Shown piece by piece: positions 8,528 to 16,912 of a DNA stretch of 28,766 bases; within the stretch, counting starts at the first letter, position 1, and each line of letters opens with the position of its first letter. The notes below the pieces were generated by a model. It made no database searches and was not told the DNA's origin. It was given only the letters and a program-made list of their open reading frames with translations. The position numbers and the translations under genes were made by a program. This DNA comes from JAYRWN01 sp041917975 (GTDB taxonomy: Bacteria; Bacteroidota; Bacteroidia; Chitinophagales; Saprospiraceae), in the NCBI GenBank assembly GCA_041917975.1, contig JAYRWN010000146.1, forward strand, positions 1-28,766, read 5' to 3'.

Positions 8528-8795
8528 GGCATAAAATTTAGTTATGAACATTTTTCCTAATGTTTTAAAATTTGATTCAAAACATATTAAGTATTACAAG
8601 ATCAGTGCCAAAAACAGTTATTACAGATAAAATATTTTCACTATTTTTTATCAATGATTTATAATGAGTTGAAAATCAGTGTAAAATAAAAAACACTATT
8701 ATCATATTTTAATATAATGATATTCATAAAATACGATTAAACCAACAAAATGTATGATGGAAACAGGCTGGTGTATCAGTGTGTGTGAATTTTGT
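8528..8795. other. AT-rich intergenic stretch, no gene seen
   Basis: Spacer between the divergent thioredoxin-SPOR and fabH genes. It is very AT-rich with long A/T tracts. I found no credible ORF, tRNA or strong hairpin. It must hold the promoter of the minus-strand gene, but I could not identify it convincingly. Confidence 0.5.
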
Positions 8796-8803
8796 TACCT
8801 TGC
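8796..8803 (+). promoter_or_regulatory. Candidate -7 box for fabH
   Basis: TACCTTGC lies 45 bases before the fabH ATG, in the position expected for a promoter and close to the Bacteroidota form TAnnTTTG. The -33 TTG at 19-base spacing is absent. Confidence 0.4.
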
Positions 8804-8848
8804 GCGGACTTTCAAAAAACGTATAGTAAGCCGACCTTAGTATATATT

Positions 8849-9853
8849 ATGCAAAACCAAGAACTAAAAAGAAAAAACGCGGTAATAACCGGAGTTCAGG
8901 GTTATCTGCCTCCATATATATTAACCAATGCGGAACTAGAAACGATGGTTGACACCACAGATGAATGGATCCGGACGCGTACGGGCATTGAGGAAAGGCG
9001 GATCATGAAAGAACCGGGTAAAGCTTCAGCCTTTATGGGGGCAGAGGCGGTGAAAGGATTATTGGAGAAGAACGGCTTGCGGGCGGAGGACATAGACTTG
9101 CTTATTTGTGCCACGGTAACCGCTGATACGATTTTCCCGGATAATGCCAATACTATCGCTTATATGGTTGGGGCAAACAAGGCCTGGGGATTTGATATCA
9201 ATGCCGCATGCTCGGGATTTTTGTATGCTTTGACTACTGCCGCTAAATTTGTAGAAACAGGCATGCACCGCAACGTCGTGGTGGTGGGTGTGGATAAAAT
9301 GTCCTCCATCGTGGATTATACTGACCGGTCTACCTGTATCATCTTTGGAGACGGGGCCGGAGCGGTATTGTTGCAACCCACGGAGGAGCCATTTGGTCTC
9401 ATCGATTCTGAATTTCATGGGGATGGGGCCGGACGTGAATTTCTACACATGAAAGCAGGAGGCGCTTTGTATCCACCTACCGCAGAGACTGTGGCTCATC
9501 GTGAGCATTATGTCTTCCAGGATGGGAAACCAGTATTCAAAGCAGCGGTGAAGGGTATGGTCGATACGGTGGAAACCATCCTGGAGCGCAATAACCTGCA
9601 GAAAGAGGATATCGACTGGTTAGTACCCCACCAGGCCAATAAACGCATCATTGATGCAGTAGGAGATTTTCTAAAACTTCCTGCCGACCGGGTGATGGTC
9701 AATATCCAGAAATATGGCAATACGACCAGTGGCACATTGCCCCTTTGTCTCTGGGATTATGAAAAAAAGCTAAAAAAAGGTGATAAGGTTCTCCTGACCG
9801 CCTTTGGAGGTGGGTTTACCTGGGGTACGACTTATTTAAAATGGTATTATTAA
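8849..9853 (+). CDS. fabH: Beta-ketoacyl-ACP synthase III (FabH)
   Basis: 334 residues from the ATG at 8849. The frame extends to a TTG at 8792, but those residues would overlap the promoter box and are unlike the family. FabH condenses acetyl-CoA (or a branched acyl-CoA) with malonyl-ACP to start fatty-acid synthesis. Cys121 in the AACSGF motif is the acyl nucleophile, His261 lies in PHQANKR and Asn291 in YGNTTSG, completing the Cys-His-Asn triad. EWIRTRTGIEERR at 39-51 is the usual CoA-binding segment. The GGGFTWG loop near the C-terminus is also typical. It is followed by efp, accB and accC in the same direction, so the context is malonyl-CoA supply and chain initiation. Confidence 0.96.
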   Translation: MQNQELKRKNAVITGVQGYLPPYILTNAELETMVDTTDEWIRTRTGIEERRIMKEPGKASAFMGAEAVKGLLEKNGLRAEDIDLLICATVTADTIFPDNANTIAYMVGANKAWGFDINAACSGFLYALTTAAKFVETGMHRNVVVVGVDKMSSIVDYTDRSTCIIFGDGAGAVLLQPTEEPFGLIDSEFHGDGAGREFLHMKAGGALYPPTAETVAHREHYVFQDGKPVFKAAVKGMVDTVETILERNNLQKEDIDWLVPHQANKRIIDAVGDFLKLPADRVMVNIQKYGNTTSGTLPLCLWDYEKKLKKGDKVLLTAFGGGFTWGTTYLKWYY

Positions 9854-9870
9854 GGATAGTCTAGATGTAA

Positions 9871-9878
9871 TATCTTTG
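9871..9878 (+). promoter_or_regulatory. Candidate -7 box for efp
   Basis: TATCTTTG, an exact match to TAnnTTTG, 24 bases before the efp ATG. It suggests efp-accB-accC can be transcribed independently of fabH. No clear -33 TTG. Confidence 0.5.
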
Positions 9879-9894
9879 CGCAAAAATAGAAATA

Positions 9895-10458
9895 ATGGCA
9901 AATACGTCCGATTTACGTAATGGCATGTGTATAGATTGGGAAGGAGACATTTATTCCGTGGTGGACTTTCAACATGTCAAACCGGCTCGTGGCGCGGCTT
10001 TTGTGCGCACCAGATTAAAGAGCATGACCAACGGACGTGTGGTTGAAAACACCTTCCCCTCGGGACACACCATTCATCCGGTGCGTATAGAAAGGAGAAA
10101 GTACCAATTTTTGTATAAGGACGATATGGGCTATAATTTTATGGATAATGAAACGTATGAGCAAGTTACGGTTAATGAAAGCCTCATCGATTACCCGAGA
10201 TTTTTAAAAGAGGGTGGAGAGGTGGAAATACTGTTTCATGCGGAGAAGGAAATGCCTATGTCTGTAGAATTACCGCAGCATTTGTACGTGAAAATAGTCT
10301 ATGCTGAGCCCGGTTTAAGGGGAAATACAGCTACCAATGCGTTAAAACCGGCCAAAATAGAGACTGGCGCTGAGATCAGAGTACCTTTATTTATCAATGA
10401 AGGTGATGAGGTAAAAATAGACGTGGCCACCGGATCTTACATCGAAAGAGCTAAATAA
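9895..10458 (+). CDS. efp: Translation elongation factor P with arginine tip
   Basis: 187 residues, full length for EF-P, which binds the ribosome E site and relieves stalling at proline runs. The KOW-like N-terminal domain, middle OB domain and C-terminal OB domain (GLRGNTATNALKPAKIETGA) are intact. The loop that reaches the peptidyl-transferase centre reads HVKPARGAAFVRT. The residue normally modified on lysine (E. coli Lys34, in PGKGQAF) is Arg32 here. Arginine tips are known in EarP-type EF-P (rhamnosylated) and in the EF-P paralogue EfpL/YeiP, whose tip also contains ARGAA. The rest of the sequence reads as EF-P rather than EfpL. No modification enzyme is in the window. It starts 7 bases before accB and is probably co-transcribed. 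Confidence 0.95.
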   Translation: MANTSDLRNGMCIDWEGDIYSVVDFQHVKPARGAAFVRTRLKSMTNGRVVENTFPSGHTIHPVRIERRKYQFLYKDDMGYNFMDNETYEQVTVNESLIDYPRFLKEGGEVEILFHAEKEMPMSVELPQHLYVKIVYAEPGLRGNTATNALKPAKIETGAEIRVPLFINEGDEVKIDVATGSYIERAK

Positions 10459-10465
10459 TCCATTC

Positions 10466-11002
10466 ATGGAATTCAAAGATATTACCGAATTAATCAAACT
10501 GGTCAATCGTTACAATCTGGCTGAGTTTAAACTAAAGGAAGGTGAGTTTGAGTTGACCATCCGCTCGGATAAATATGCCCGCGGCGGTCGCACTGAGATA
10601 CCCTCCATCCTGCCCGTTGTTCCGCCTGTGATGTCACAGGTGCCGGTGCCTCAGACAGTTGTACCTTTCAGCACTATGGATGTAGAGAATCCGGGCACTG
10701 CAGCGACAGTTGCACCGGTTGCGCGGGACATGGAGCCTGCGAAACCCACGCCTGGTGGGCTCATCGAAATAAGGTCACCCATGGTAGGAACTTTTTATCG
10801 CTCCTCCTCACCGGACAAGCCACCTTATATTAAGGTCGGTGACGATGTTCAGGTAGGCGCGGTAGTCTGCATTATCGAAGCCATGAAGCTGTTCAACGAA
10901 ATAGAGTCGGAAGTGAAGGGAAAGGTCGTCAAGATCATGGTGGAAGATGCCTCTCCGGTCGAATATGAACAAGTCCTGTTCCTGGTGGATCCAAACTTGT
11001 GA
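10466..11002 (+). CDS. accB: Biotin carboxyl carrier protein of acetyl-CoA carboxylase
   Basis: 178 residues. An N-terminal helical segment (MEFKDITELIKLVNRYNL) resembles the AccC-interacting part. A Pro/Val/Ala-rich flexible linker (about residues 45-95) and a C-terminal biotinyl domain follow. Lys141 in CIIEAMKLFNEIE is the biotinylation site, and the RSPMVGTFYRSSSP strand is the hallmark of AccB. It carries carboxybiotin between AccC and the carboxyltransferase, whose accA and accD genes are not in this window. It sits 7 bases after efp and 25 bases before accC, so an operon is likely. Confidence 0.96.
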   Translation: MEFKDITELIKLVNRYNLAEFKLKEGEFELTIRSDKYARGGRTEIPSILPVVPPVMSQVPVPQTVVPFSTMDVENPGTAATVAPVARDMEPAKPTPGGLIEIRSPMVGTFYRSSSPDKPPYIKVGDDVQVGAVVCIIEAMKLFNEIESEVKGKVVKIMVEDASPVEYEQVLFLVDPNL

Positions 11003-11027
11003 TTAGTTACCTTATTTTATAATTGTG

Positions 11028-12374
11028 ATGAAGAAAATCCTCATTGCCAACCGAGGGGAAATAGCCTTGCGGGTCATACGTACCTGTAAAGAAATGGGTA
11101 TAAAAACGGTGGCAGTATATTCTACGGCTGACAAAGAAAGTCTGCACGTGCGTTTTGCAGATGAAGCGGTGTGTATAGGGCCACCTGCATCCAGCGAATC
11201 TTACCTCAGTATCCCCAAGATTATGGCGGCTGTGGAGATCACTAATGCGGACGCGGTTCATCCCGGGTATGGGTTCCTGGCTGAAAACGCAGATTTTGCA
11301 GAAATGTGCCTGGAGTATGGCGTAAAGTTTATCGGACCGACTCCGGAACAAATCCGCAAAATGGGTGATAAAATAACAGCCAAAGAAACCATGATCAGAG
11401 CCGGAGTACCAACCGTGCCAGGATCAGGAGGTTTGATTCGTGATCTTAAACATGGCCAAAAAATAGCATCAGAAATTGAATACCCGGTGATGCTCAAAGC
11501 CACTGCTGGAGGTGGTGGTAAAGGTATGCGCATCATTTGGAAACCTGAAGAATTTGAAACACAGTGGGAAGTAGCCCGCAAGGAAGCTCGTGCTGCTTTT
11601 GGTAATGATGGCGTTTATTTAGAAAAATTCATTGAAAAACCCAGGCACATAGAAATTCAAATCATCGGTGATCAACATGGCAAAGTAGCTCATCTGTCAG
11701 AACGGGACTGCAGCATCCAACGACGTCATCAAAAATTAGTAGAGGAATCTCCGTCACCATTTATGACTCCAAAACTTCGGGACAAAATGGGTCAGGCGGC
11801 CATAGCTGCCGGAGAAGCCATTGGTTATGAAGGCCTGGGCACTATCGAGTTTCTGGTGGACATAAAAGGAAATTTTTATTTTATGGAAATGAACACCCGG
11901 GTGCAGGTGGAACATCCTGTAACGGAAGAGGTCATTGGTCATGACCTGATTAAAGAACAAATAAAAGTTGCCTCTGGCATACCCATCACCGGTAAGAACT
12001 ATTTGCCTCAACTGCATGCCATCGAATGCCGGATCAATGCGGAAGATCCTCGAAATGGATTTAGACCCAGTCCTGGCAAAATCACCTCATTCCATAGTTC
12101 TAAAGGGCAAGGTGTGCGTGTGGATACGCATGTTTATGCCGGATATACGGTACCTCCATATTATGATTCTATGATAGCCAAGCTCATCTGCAAAGCTCAG
12201 ACCCGGGAAGAGTGTATCCAAAAGATGTCCCGAGCTCTGGATGAGTTTATCGTAGAAGGAATCAAAACAACTGTGCCATTCCACCAAAAACTGATGAAAG
12301 ATGAAAATTTCCGCAAAGGACTTTATCATACGGGATATTTAAATGATTTTGACTTCTCTACCCTGGAGGGATAA
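11028..12374 (+). CDS. accC: Biotin carboxylase subunit of acetyl-CoA carboxylase
   Basis: 448 residues from the ATG at 11028; a GTG one codon earlier (11025) is also in frame. It carboxylates the biotin of AccB using ATP and bicarbonate. The N-terminal IANRGEIALRVIR and HPGYGFLAEN motifs are those of biotin carboxylases. The ATP-grasp glycine loop is GGGGKGM (161-167), followed by ERDCSIQRRHQKL, with Lys236 equivalent to the catalytic lysine of E. coli AccC. EMNTRVQVEHPVTE supplies the metal-binding and catalytic Glu/Asn/Arg residues. The protein stops after the biotin-carboxylase C-terminal domain with no fused carrier, which matches the separate AccB just upstream. Confidence 0.97.
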   Translation: MKKILIANRGEIALRVIRTCKEMGIKTVAVYSTADKESLHVRFADEAVCIGPPASSESYLSIPKIMAAVEITNADAVHPGYGFLAENADFAEMCLEYGVKFIGPTPEQIRKMGDKITAKETMIRAGVPTVPGSGGLIRDLKHGQKIASEIEYPVMLKATAGGGGKGMRIIWKPEEFETQWEVARKEARAAFGNDGVYLEKFIEKPRHIEIQIIGDQHGKVAHLSERDCSIQRRHQKLVEESPSPFMTPKLRDKMGQAAIAAGEAIGYEGLGTIEFLVDIKGNFYFMEMNTRVQVEHPVTEEVIGHDLIKEQIKVASGIPITGKNYLPQLHAIECRINAEDPRNGFRPSPGKITSFHSSKGQGVRVDTHVYAGYTVPPYYDSMIAKLICKAQTREECIQKMSRALDEFIVEGIKTTVPFHQKLMKDENFRKGLYHTGYLNDFDFSTLEG

Positions 12375-12410
12375 ACATCCCGCGGGTTTAGCTGTATTAC
12401 TTAGTTAAGC

Positions 12411-14222
12411 ATGCAGGGATTCAAAAAAATAGTTCAGCTCATCCGTCCATATCACGGCTTAGTTTTGGGCAATATTCTATGCAATGTTGGCATGGCCTTT
12501 TTTACGGTTATATCTATTCCCGCCATCATCCCTTTTTTCGAAATATTGTTCGGTCTGAAACCAGAGATTACCGTACGTCCTGAACTTTCGTTTAACAATG
12601 CTCTGGAATTAATACGTTGGCAATTCACTCACTGGATTGACCAGTTTGGATCACAAACAGCTTTACTCTATGTCTGCCTCACCATTATTATTTTGTTCCT
12701 GGCTAAAAACACGTTGCGTTATTTTTCAATGTTTTTTATTGCTCCGGTGCGCACCGGTGTGGTCAGGGACTTGCGCAATCAGCTTTTTGATCATTTACTG
12801 GTGTTGCCGATTAGCTTCTATACCCAGGAGCGCCGGGGGGATTTATTGACTCGTATCAGCGCAGACGTAACAGAAATTGAACATTCCATCCTGAGCGTAT
12901 TGGAAGCTCTGTTTCGTGAGCCTATCATTATTGTTGGCAGTGTACTCTTTATGGTCTACATCAGCCCTATGCTCACGCTGTTTGTTTTTGTCCTGATCAT
13001 TTTCACCACGTTTATCATCGGTGGTGTGGCTAAAGCCCTGCGGCGCACATCCAGAGTGGCTCAAAACAAATTAGGATCATTAATGTCCGCGGCGGAGGAA
13101 AGTTTGCATGGGATACGGATCATCAAAGCGTTTAACGGGACTGAGTATGTGAAAAATAACTTTCGCACGATTAATGAGGGCTACCGTAGATCTCTAAACC
13201 ACATCTTATGGCGACGGGATTTGTCCTCTCCTTTGTCAGAATTTCTGGGTATCCTGGTCGTAACCGTTTTGATGTGGTATGGCTCAAATCAGGTCTTTGA
13301 AGAAAATATTCAACCACAGACGTTTATCGCCTTTTTACTGGCTTTCTTTTACGTGATTAATCCGGCGAAAGCTTTTTCTTCCGCTTATTATAACCTGCAG
13401 AAAGGATTGGCTGCCATGGACCGAGTGGAGGCTGTCTTGTCCACAGCAAACCCTATCACTAATGCTCCTCATCCAACCCCGGTCATAAACTTTCGCCATC
13501 AGCTGGAGTTCAAACAGGTGAGTTTTCGTTATAAGGATGAGCTGGATTGGGTGTTAAAAGACATCAGTTTTGTGTTACCGAAAGGGCGTAGCCTGGCCAT
13601 TGTAGGTGCCAGTGGAGCCGGAAAATCTACCTTGGTTGATCTGATACCCCGGTTTTACGATGTAACTTCTGGTGCTGTGTGTATTGATGGCGTGGACATC
13701 AGGCAATTAGATCTAAATGATTTACGAGGATTAACCGGAGTGGTTACGCAAGAACCCATCTTGTTTAATGATTCTGTTTACAATAATATAGTGTTTGGCA
13801 AAGTCGGTGTATCCCCGGAACAAGTATACTCTGCCGCCAAGCTGGCCAATGCTCATGAATTTATTACCGCCCTGGATCAAGGGTACGATACGTCTATTGG
13901 TGACCGGGGTATGAAACTTAGTGGTGGACAAAGACAACGGTTGACCATTGCCCGGGCTATTTTGCGTGATCCACAATTGCTGATTTTCGATGAGGCCACA
14001 TCAGCCCTGGATTCAGAATCAGAAAAACAAATCCAGGAAGCCATGCGCCAACTGATGCAGGCCAGAACTACCATTATCATTGCACACCGTTTGTCCACCA
14101 TACAATATGCAGAAGAAATAATAGTTTTAAAGGATGGCCGGATTGTAGAAAGGGGTGACCACATGACTTTGAGCCGGCATAGGGGCGAATACTATAAATT
14201 CTTAGAATTGCAATCCTTATGA
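12411..14222 (+). CDS. MsbA-like ABC exporter (fused membrane and ATPase domains)
   Basis: 603 residues, a half-transporter expected to work as a homodimer in the inner membrane. Residues 1-345 form the type IV transmembrane domain with about six helices (for instance near 20-45, 83-110, 170-205 and 277-315). The nucleotide-binding domain has all motifs: Walker A GASGAGKST (399-407), Q-loop Gln447 (TQEPI), signature LSGGQ (503-507), Walker B LLIFDEAT (523-530) and H-loop His559. The closest family is MsbA-like lipid/multidrug exporters; lipid A core flipping is a reasonable guess for an LPS-making bacterium but the substrate cannot be read directly. It lies 36 bases after accC and its stop overlaps the next gene's start. 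Confidence 0.92.
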   Translation: MQGFKKIVQLIRPYHGLVLGNILCNVGMAFFTVISIPAIIPFFEILFGLKPEITVRPELSFNNALELIRWQFTHWIDQFGSQTALLYVCLTIIILFLAKNTLRYFSMFFIAPVRTGVVRDLRNQLFDHLLVLPISFYTQERRGDLLTRISADVTEIEHSILSVLEALFREPIIIVGSVLFMVYISPMLTLFVFVLIIFTTFIIGGVAKALRRTSRVAQNKLGSLMSAAEESLHGIRIIKAFNGTEYVKNNFRTINEGYRRSLNHILWRRDLSSPLSEFLGILVVTVLMWYGSNQVFEENIQPQTFIAFLLAFFYVINPAKAFSSAYYNLQKGLAAMDRVEAVLSTANPITNAPHPTPVINFRHQLEFKQVSFRYKDELDWVLKDISFVLPKGRSLAIVGASGAGKSTLVDLIPRFYDVTSGAVCIDGVDIRQLDLNDLRGLTGVVTQEPILFNDSVYNNIVFGKVGVSPEQVYSAAKLANAHEFITALDQGYDTSIGDRGMKLSGGQRQRLTIARAILRDPQLLIFDEATSALDSESEKQIQEAMRQLMQARTTIIIAHRLSTIQYAEEIIVLKDGRIVERGDHMTLSRHRGEYYKFLELQSL

Positions 14223-15346
14223 TGCGCATTTTTACAATGGCATTGATATTACTGGCCTGGGGTAATACGTCTCACGGGCAAGTGATTATCACCTCCCGGG
14301 CTTTGCCTGAGTTAGGAGATACTCTTAATATACTCACCGACTTGTTACCGGAGGAGATAGATTTTGGTCAGGCTGGACCTAACCAACGTTGGGATTTTAA
14401 TAAATTAAAAGGGCCTTACGTTTTTGAATATATACTCAGACCGGCAGTGCAAGGTACTGCTTACACCATGAACAGACGAGCTCAGGCTGTGGTCACTCAC
14501 CCTGACGGGTATGAAATATATTATGCCTGGGACAATAATACGATGAACATGGTAGGCTATCATGGGTATGATTTTACCGGGCTGGGGTTGAAGTTGCCCA
14601 GTTATTTTGTTAAACCTTACGTCCAGATGCGGGTACCGATGCGCTATGGGCAAAAGGTGACTTCTTCAGGCACACTCATCATGCCTGTGCCGAAGAGTCG
14701 TGTTCCGGCCATGATCTTTAAAAAATTACCGTATACTCCGGACTCCGTTAGATTTATTCTGGAGCTGGAAAAAACTGAAACTTATGATGCTTATGGTAAT
14801 CTGGATCTTTATATTGATTACCCAGCTTTAAGAGTCACCCAAAAAGAGATTTTACGCCGGCGATTGGAAGTGCGCAGTGCTTCTATACCCTGGCAAGACG
14901 TCACCATCCTATTTAAGGACCAAAATTTTATGGCCACCGACTCAGTAAAAAGGATTATCTATTATGCCAATGAAAGTAAAGTTCCGGTAGTGGAGGCTCT
15001 GGTTCATCCGGTGAATAATACGGTGAGCAAAATTAATTTTACCAGCCACCCCTATTGGAATGAAGTATCCAAGGTCTATAATATAAAACCCGATCTTTTT
15101 GCTTATCCAAACCCTACGCTAGGTAAACTTAGGTTTGATTTTTTAAATCTCCCCTCCGGTTATTATCGGGTAAAAGTTTTTAGTCTGATCGGAGTAAAAG
15201 TTTGGGAACAGAATTTTTATATCGACCAAAATATAAGCGTCAAGGCTGACCTTACCTCTCTACCGAAAGGCAGTTATTTGTATGCTCTGATCAATGAACA
15301 AGATAAAACCATTGTCACCAAAAGATTGATTATCTTCAATCCATAA
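14219..15346 (+). CDS. Secreted protein with T9SS type A sorting domain
   Basis: 375 residues. The start ATG ATG (14219/14222) overlaps the ABC exporter stop, implying translational coupling. A signal peptide is visible (MALILLAWGNTSHG, cleavage near residue 20). About 270 residues of unrecognised, beta-rich sequence follow. The last 80 residues form a type A sorting domain: FAYPNPTLGKLRFDF, then YYRVKVFSLIGVKVWEQ, then LPKGSYLYALI and a final TKRLIIF strand. This domain directs passage through the T9SS outer-membrane pore and is normally cleaved or used for surface attachment. The function of the passenger is unknown; no protease or glycosidase motif is seen. It fits with porX in the same window. 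Confidence 0.9.
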   Translation: MMRIFTMALILLAWGNTSHGQVIITSRALPELGDTLNILTDLLPEEIDFGQAGPNQRWDFNKLKGPYVFEYILRPAVQGTAYTMNRRAQAVVTHPDGYEIYYAWDNNTMNMVGYHGYDFTGLGLKLPSYFVKPYVQMRVPMRYGQKVTSSGTLIMPVPKSRVPAMIFKKLPYTPDSVRFILELEKTETYDAYGNLDLYIDYPALRVTQKEILRRRLEVRSASIPWQDVTILFKDQNFMATDSVKRIIYYANESKVPVVEALVHPVNNTVSKINFTSHPYWNEVSKVYNIKPDLFAYPNPTLGKLRFDFLNLPSGYYRVKVFSLIGVKVWEQNFYIDQNISVKADLTSLPKGSYLYALINEQDKTIVTKRLIIFNP

Positions 15347-15358
15347 GAAATCATTGCA

Positions 15359-16261
15359 GTGTCTCTGCATTATATCTCGGAAATGTTGCTACCAAGTCCG
15401 GTGGAAGAAATGCGACGGTCGCCGGGTGGTATTCGTTGGTTGGTAAAACGTGATGATCTTATTCATCCGGTTTTTGGCGGAAATAAATGGCGCAAAATAA
15501 AATATAATTTAAGTGCCTTTCGCAGCAGTGGCAAGCGTAAAATAGTCAGCATAGGGGGAGCATTTTCTAACCACCTGCATGCTCTAGCAGGAATTTGTGC
15601 TGAAGAAAAAATTCCTTTCCGGGCTTTGGTTCAGGCTAAAGAGGATGCGCTGGATAACCCTACTTTACGCTTTTTGCAACAACAAAAAGCTCAAATAACG
15701 TTGATCAGCCGTGATGATTATCGTAAAAATAAGGCCGATTTTCCGGTATTTGAGGATGAATTTTATCTCCCCGAAGGAGGCACTAACGCCTTGGCTTTAC
15801 AGGGTGTGGGTGAAGTGGTGCAGGAAATTGTAGAGCAGGTTGGAACTCCCGATTACATCGCTGTGGCCGCCGGATCCGGAGGAACGGCAGCGGGTATCCT
15901 GGCCCATTTACCACCTAAAACCCAGTTACTGGTGGTTCCGGTGCTCAAAGGATATCCTGCGCTTAATGACCTTGAACGCATCGCCGGCGTAAAAGCTCCT
16001 GGTCGTTGTCATGTGCTGAATGATTTTCACCGCGGAGGATTCGGCCGCTTTGACGAAGGTTTAGCCACCTTTATGCGCGCCTTTTATCTGGATGAAGGTG
16101 TAAAATTAGATCCTATCTACACCGCTAAACTCTTTTTGGCGATACAATCACTGGCCGTTCATGGCTATTTTCACCCTGGAGCGGTAACCGTCATCATTCA
16201 TACGGGTGGCTTGCAAGGATTACAGGGGATGGAATACCGGACCGGGAAACCCATTTATTGA
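15359..16261 (+). CDS. PLP-dependent ACC deaminase/D-cysteine desulfhydrase-like enzyme
   Basis: 300 residues in the tryptophan-synthase-beta fold family. WLVKRDDLIHP precedes FGGNKWRKIKYNL; Lys43 aligns with the PLP Schiff-base lysine of ACC deaminase (Lys51). SIGGAFSNHLHALAG is the substrate-carboxylate loop, and AAGSGGTAAGIL binds the PLP phosphate. Members deaminate 1-aminocyclopropane-1-carboxylate or desulfurate D-cysteine. At 300 residues this is shorter than most characterised members (about 330), and it belongs to a Bacteroidota subgroup of uncertain substrate. The first codon of the frame is GTG at 15359, 12 bases after the previous stop; an ATG at 15383 is possible. Confidence 0.88.
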   Translation: MSLHYISEMLLPSPVEEMRRSPGGIRWLVKRDDLIHPVFGGNKWRKIKYNLSAFRSSGKRKIVSIGGAFSNHLHALAGICAEEKIPFRALVQAKEDALDNPTLRFLQQQKAQITLISRDDYRKNKADFPVFEDEFYLPEGGTNALALQGVGEVVQEIVEQVGTPDYIAVAAGSGGTAAGILAHLPPKTQLLVVPVLKGYPALNDLERIAGVKAPGRCHVLNDFHRGGFGRFDEGLATFMRAFYLDEGVKLDPIYTAKLFLAIQSLAVHGYFHPGAVTVIIHTGGLQGLQGMEYRTGKPIY

Positions 16262-16316
16262 TACCAAAAAAATCAAGGTATGCAGATGGGTTGAAAATAT
16301 GGTTCTTGTGCAGTTA

Positions 16317-16345
16317 CCGGTAAAACCAGGCCAGGGAGTTACCGG
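16317..16345. repeat. Hairpin between convergent genes
   Basis: CCGGTAA (16317-16323) and TTACCGG (16339-16345) form a 7-bp stem with a 15-base loop. AGTTACCGG also occurs twice directly (16312 and 16337). Its place between two convergent stops suggests a weak bidirectional terminator, but there is no T-run on either side. Confidence 0.4.
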
Positions 16346-16360
16346 CCTATGACCTTCAAA

Positions 16361-16738
16361 TTATCCGATGACAGAATTATCTTTAGCGAGTTGGGCGGCC
16401 ATCAGTGCCCCGCCGGCGAGACCGATGTCTTTTAAAAAACTGCCCATGGAGACGGCTTTTGACATTTCATCAGCAGCATTCATAAATCCCGGAAGGTGAA
16501 TAAGAAAGGCAAACAATAATAATTCTACGGCCAGTAAAACACAGGCCAGCTTATCGTATTTGCCAATAAAAATGGCTGTCGCGGCCAAAATTAAACCAAC
16601 GCCGGACACTATGACCATAGCGGCACCACCGAAAGGCACCATGCCGGCCATACCTGATGAGTTCATCAGGTGTAATACACCAAAAACCAGGACTATTACC
16701 GCCAGCAAGTACTTGCCGAACTTCAACACATTGTTCAT
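16361..16738 (-). CDS. DoxX-like inner-membrane protein
   Basis: 125 residues, strongly hydrophobic, with four predicted membrane helices: about 8-24 (YLLAVIVLVFGVLHLM), 36-57 (PFGGAAMVIVSGVGLILAA), 63-85 (KLACVLLAVELLLFAFLIH) and 103-118. The early helix followed by a GxLHL-like motif and the small four-helix size match the DoxX/DoxD-like family. The role of most members is unknown; some sit in oxidative-stress or sulfur contexts. It forms a single-gene unit convergent with the PLP enzyme. The helix pattern and family look are visible, whereas any function is not. Confidence 0.75.
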   Translation of the reverse strand: MNNVLKFGKYLLAVIVLVFGVLHLMNSSGMAGMVPFGGAAMVIVSGVGLILAATAIFIGKYDKLACVLLAVELLLFAFLIHLPGFMNAADEMSKAVSMGSFLKDIGLAGGALMAAQLAKDNSVIG

Positions 16739-16912
16739 AATTCTTGAGTTTTAAATTAAATGTACCTACAAGATTGTAATAGTTTGATCAGAATCCAATG
16801 ATTCGCTTAAAATTCATGAAATACGGCTTAAAACCTAACATTAAATTATGCACCAGGTTAGACACTAATATTAATTTGGCATTGCAGCCATGTAAGGATA
16901 ACAACGGTTAGC

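Noticed and set aside
9895..10458. Calling the EF-P gene EfpL/YeiP because of the ARGAA tip
   Set aside because: The rest of the protein, including the C-terminal GLRGNTATNALKPAKIETGA block and the neighbouring accB/accC, is typical of EF-P.
12375..12410. CCCGCGGG palindrome after accC as a terminator
   Set aside because: Only 8 bases with no loop and no T-run; the next gene follows in the same direction.
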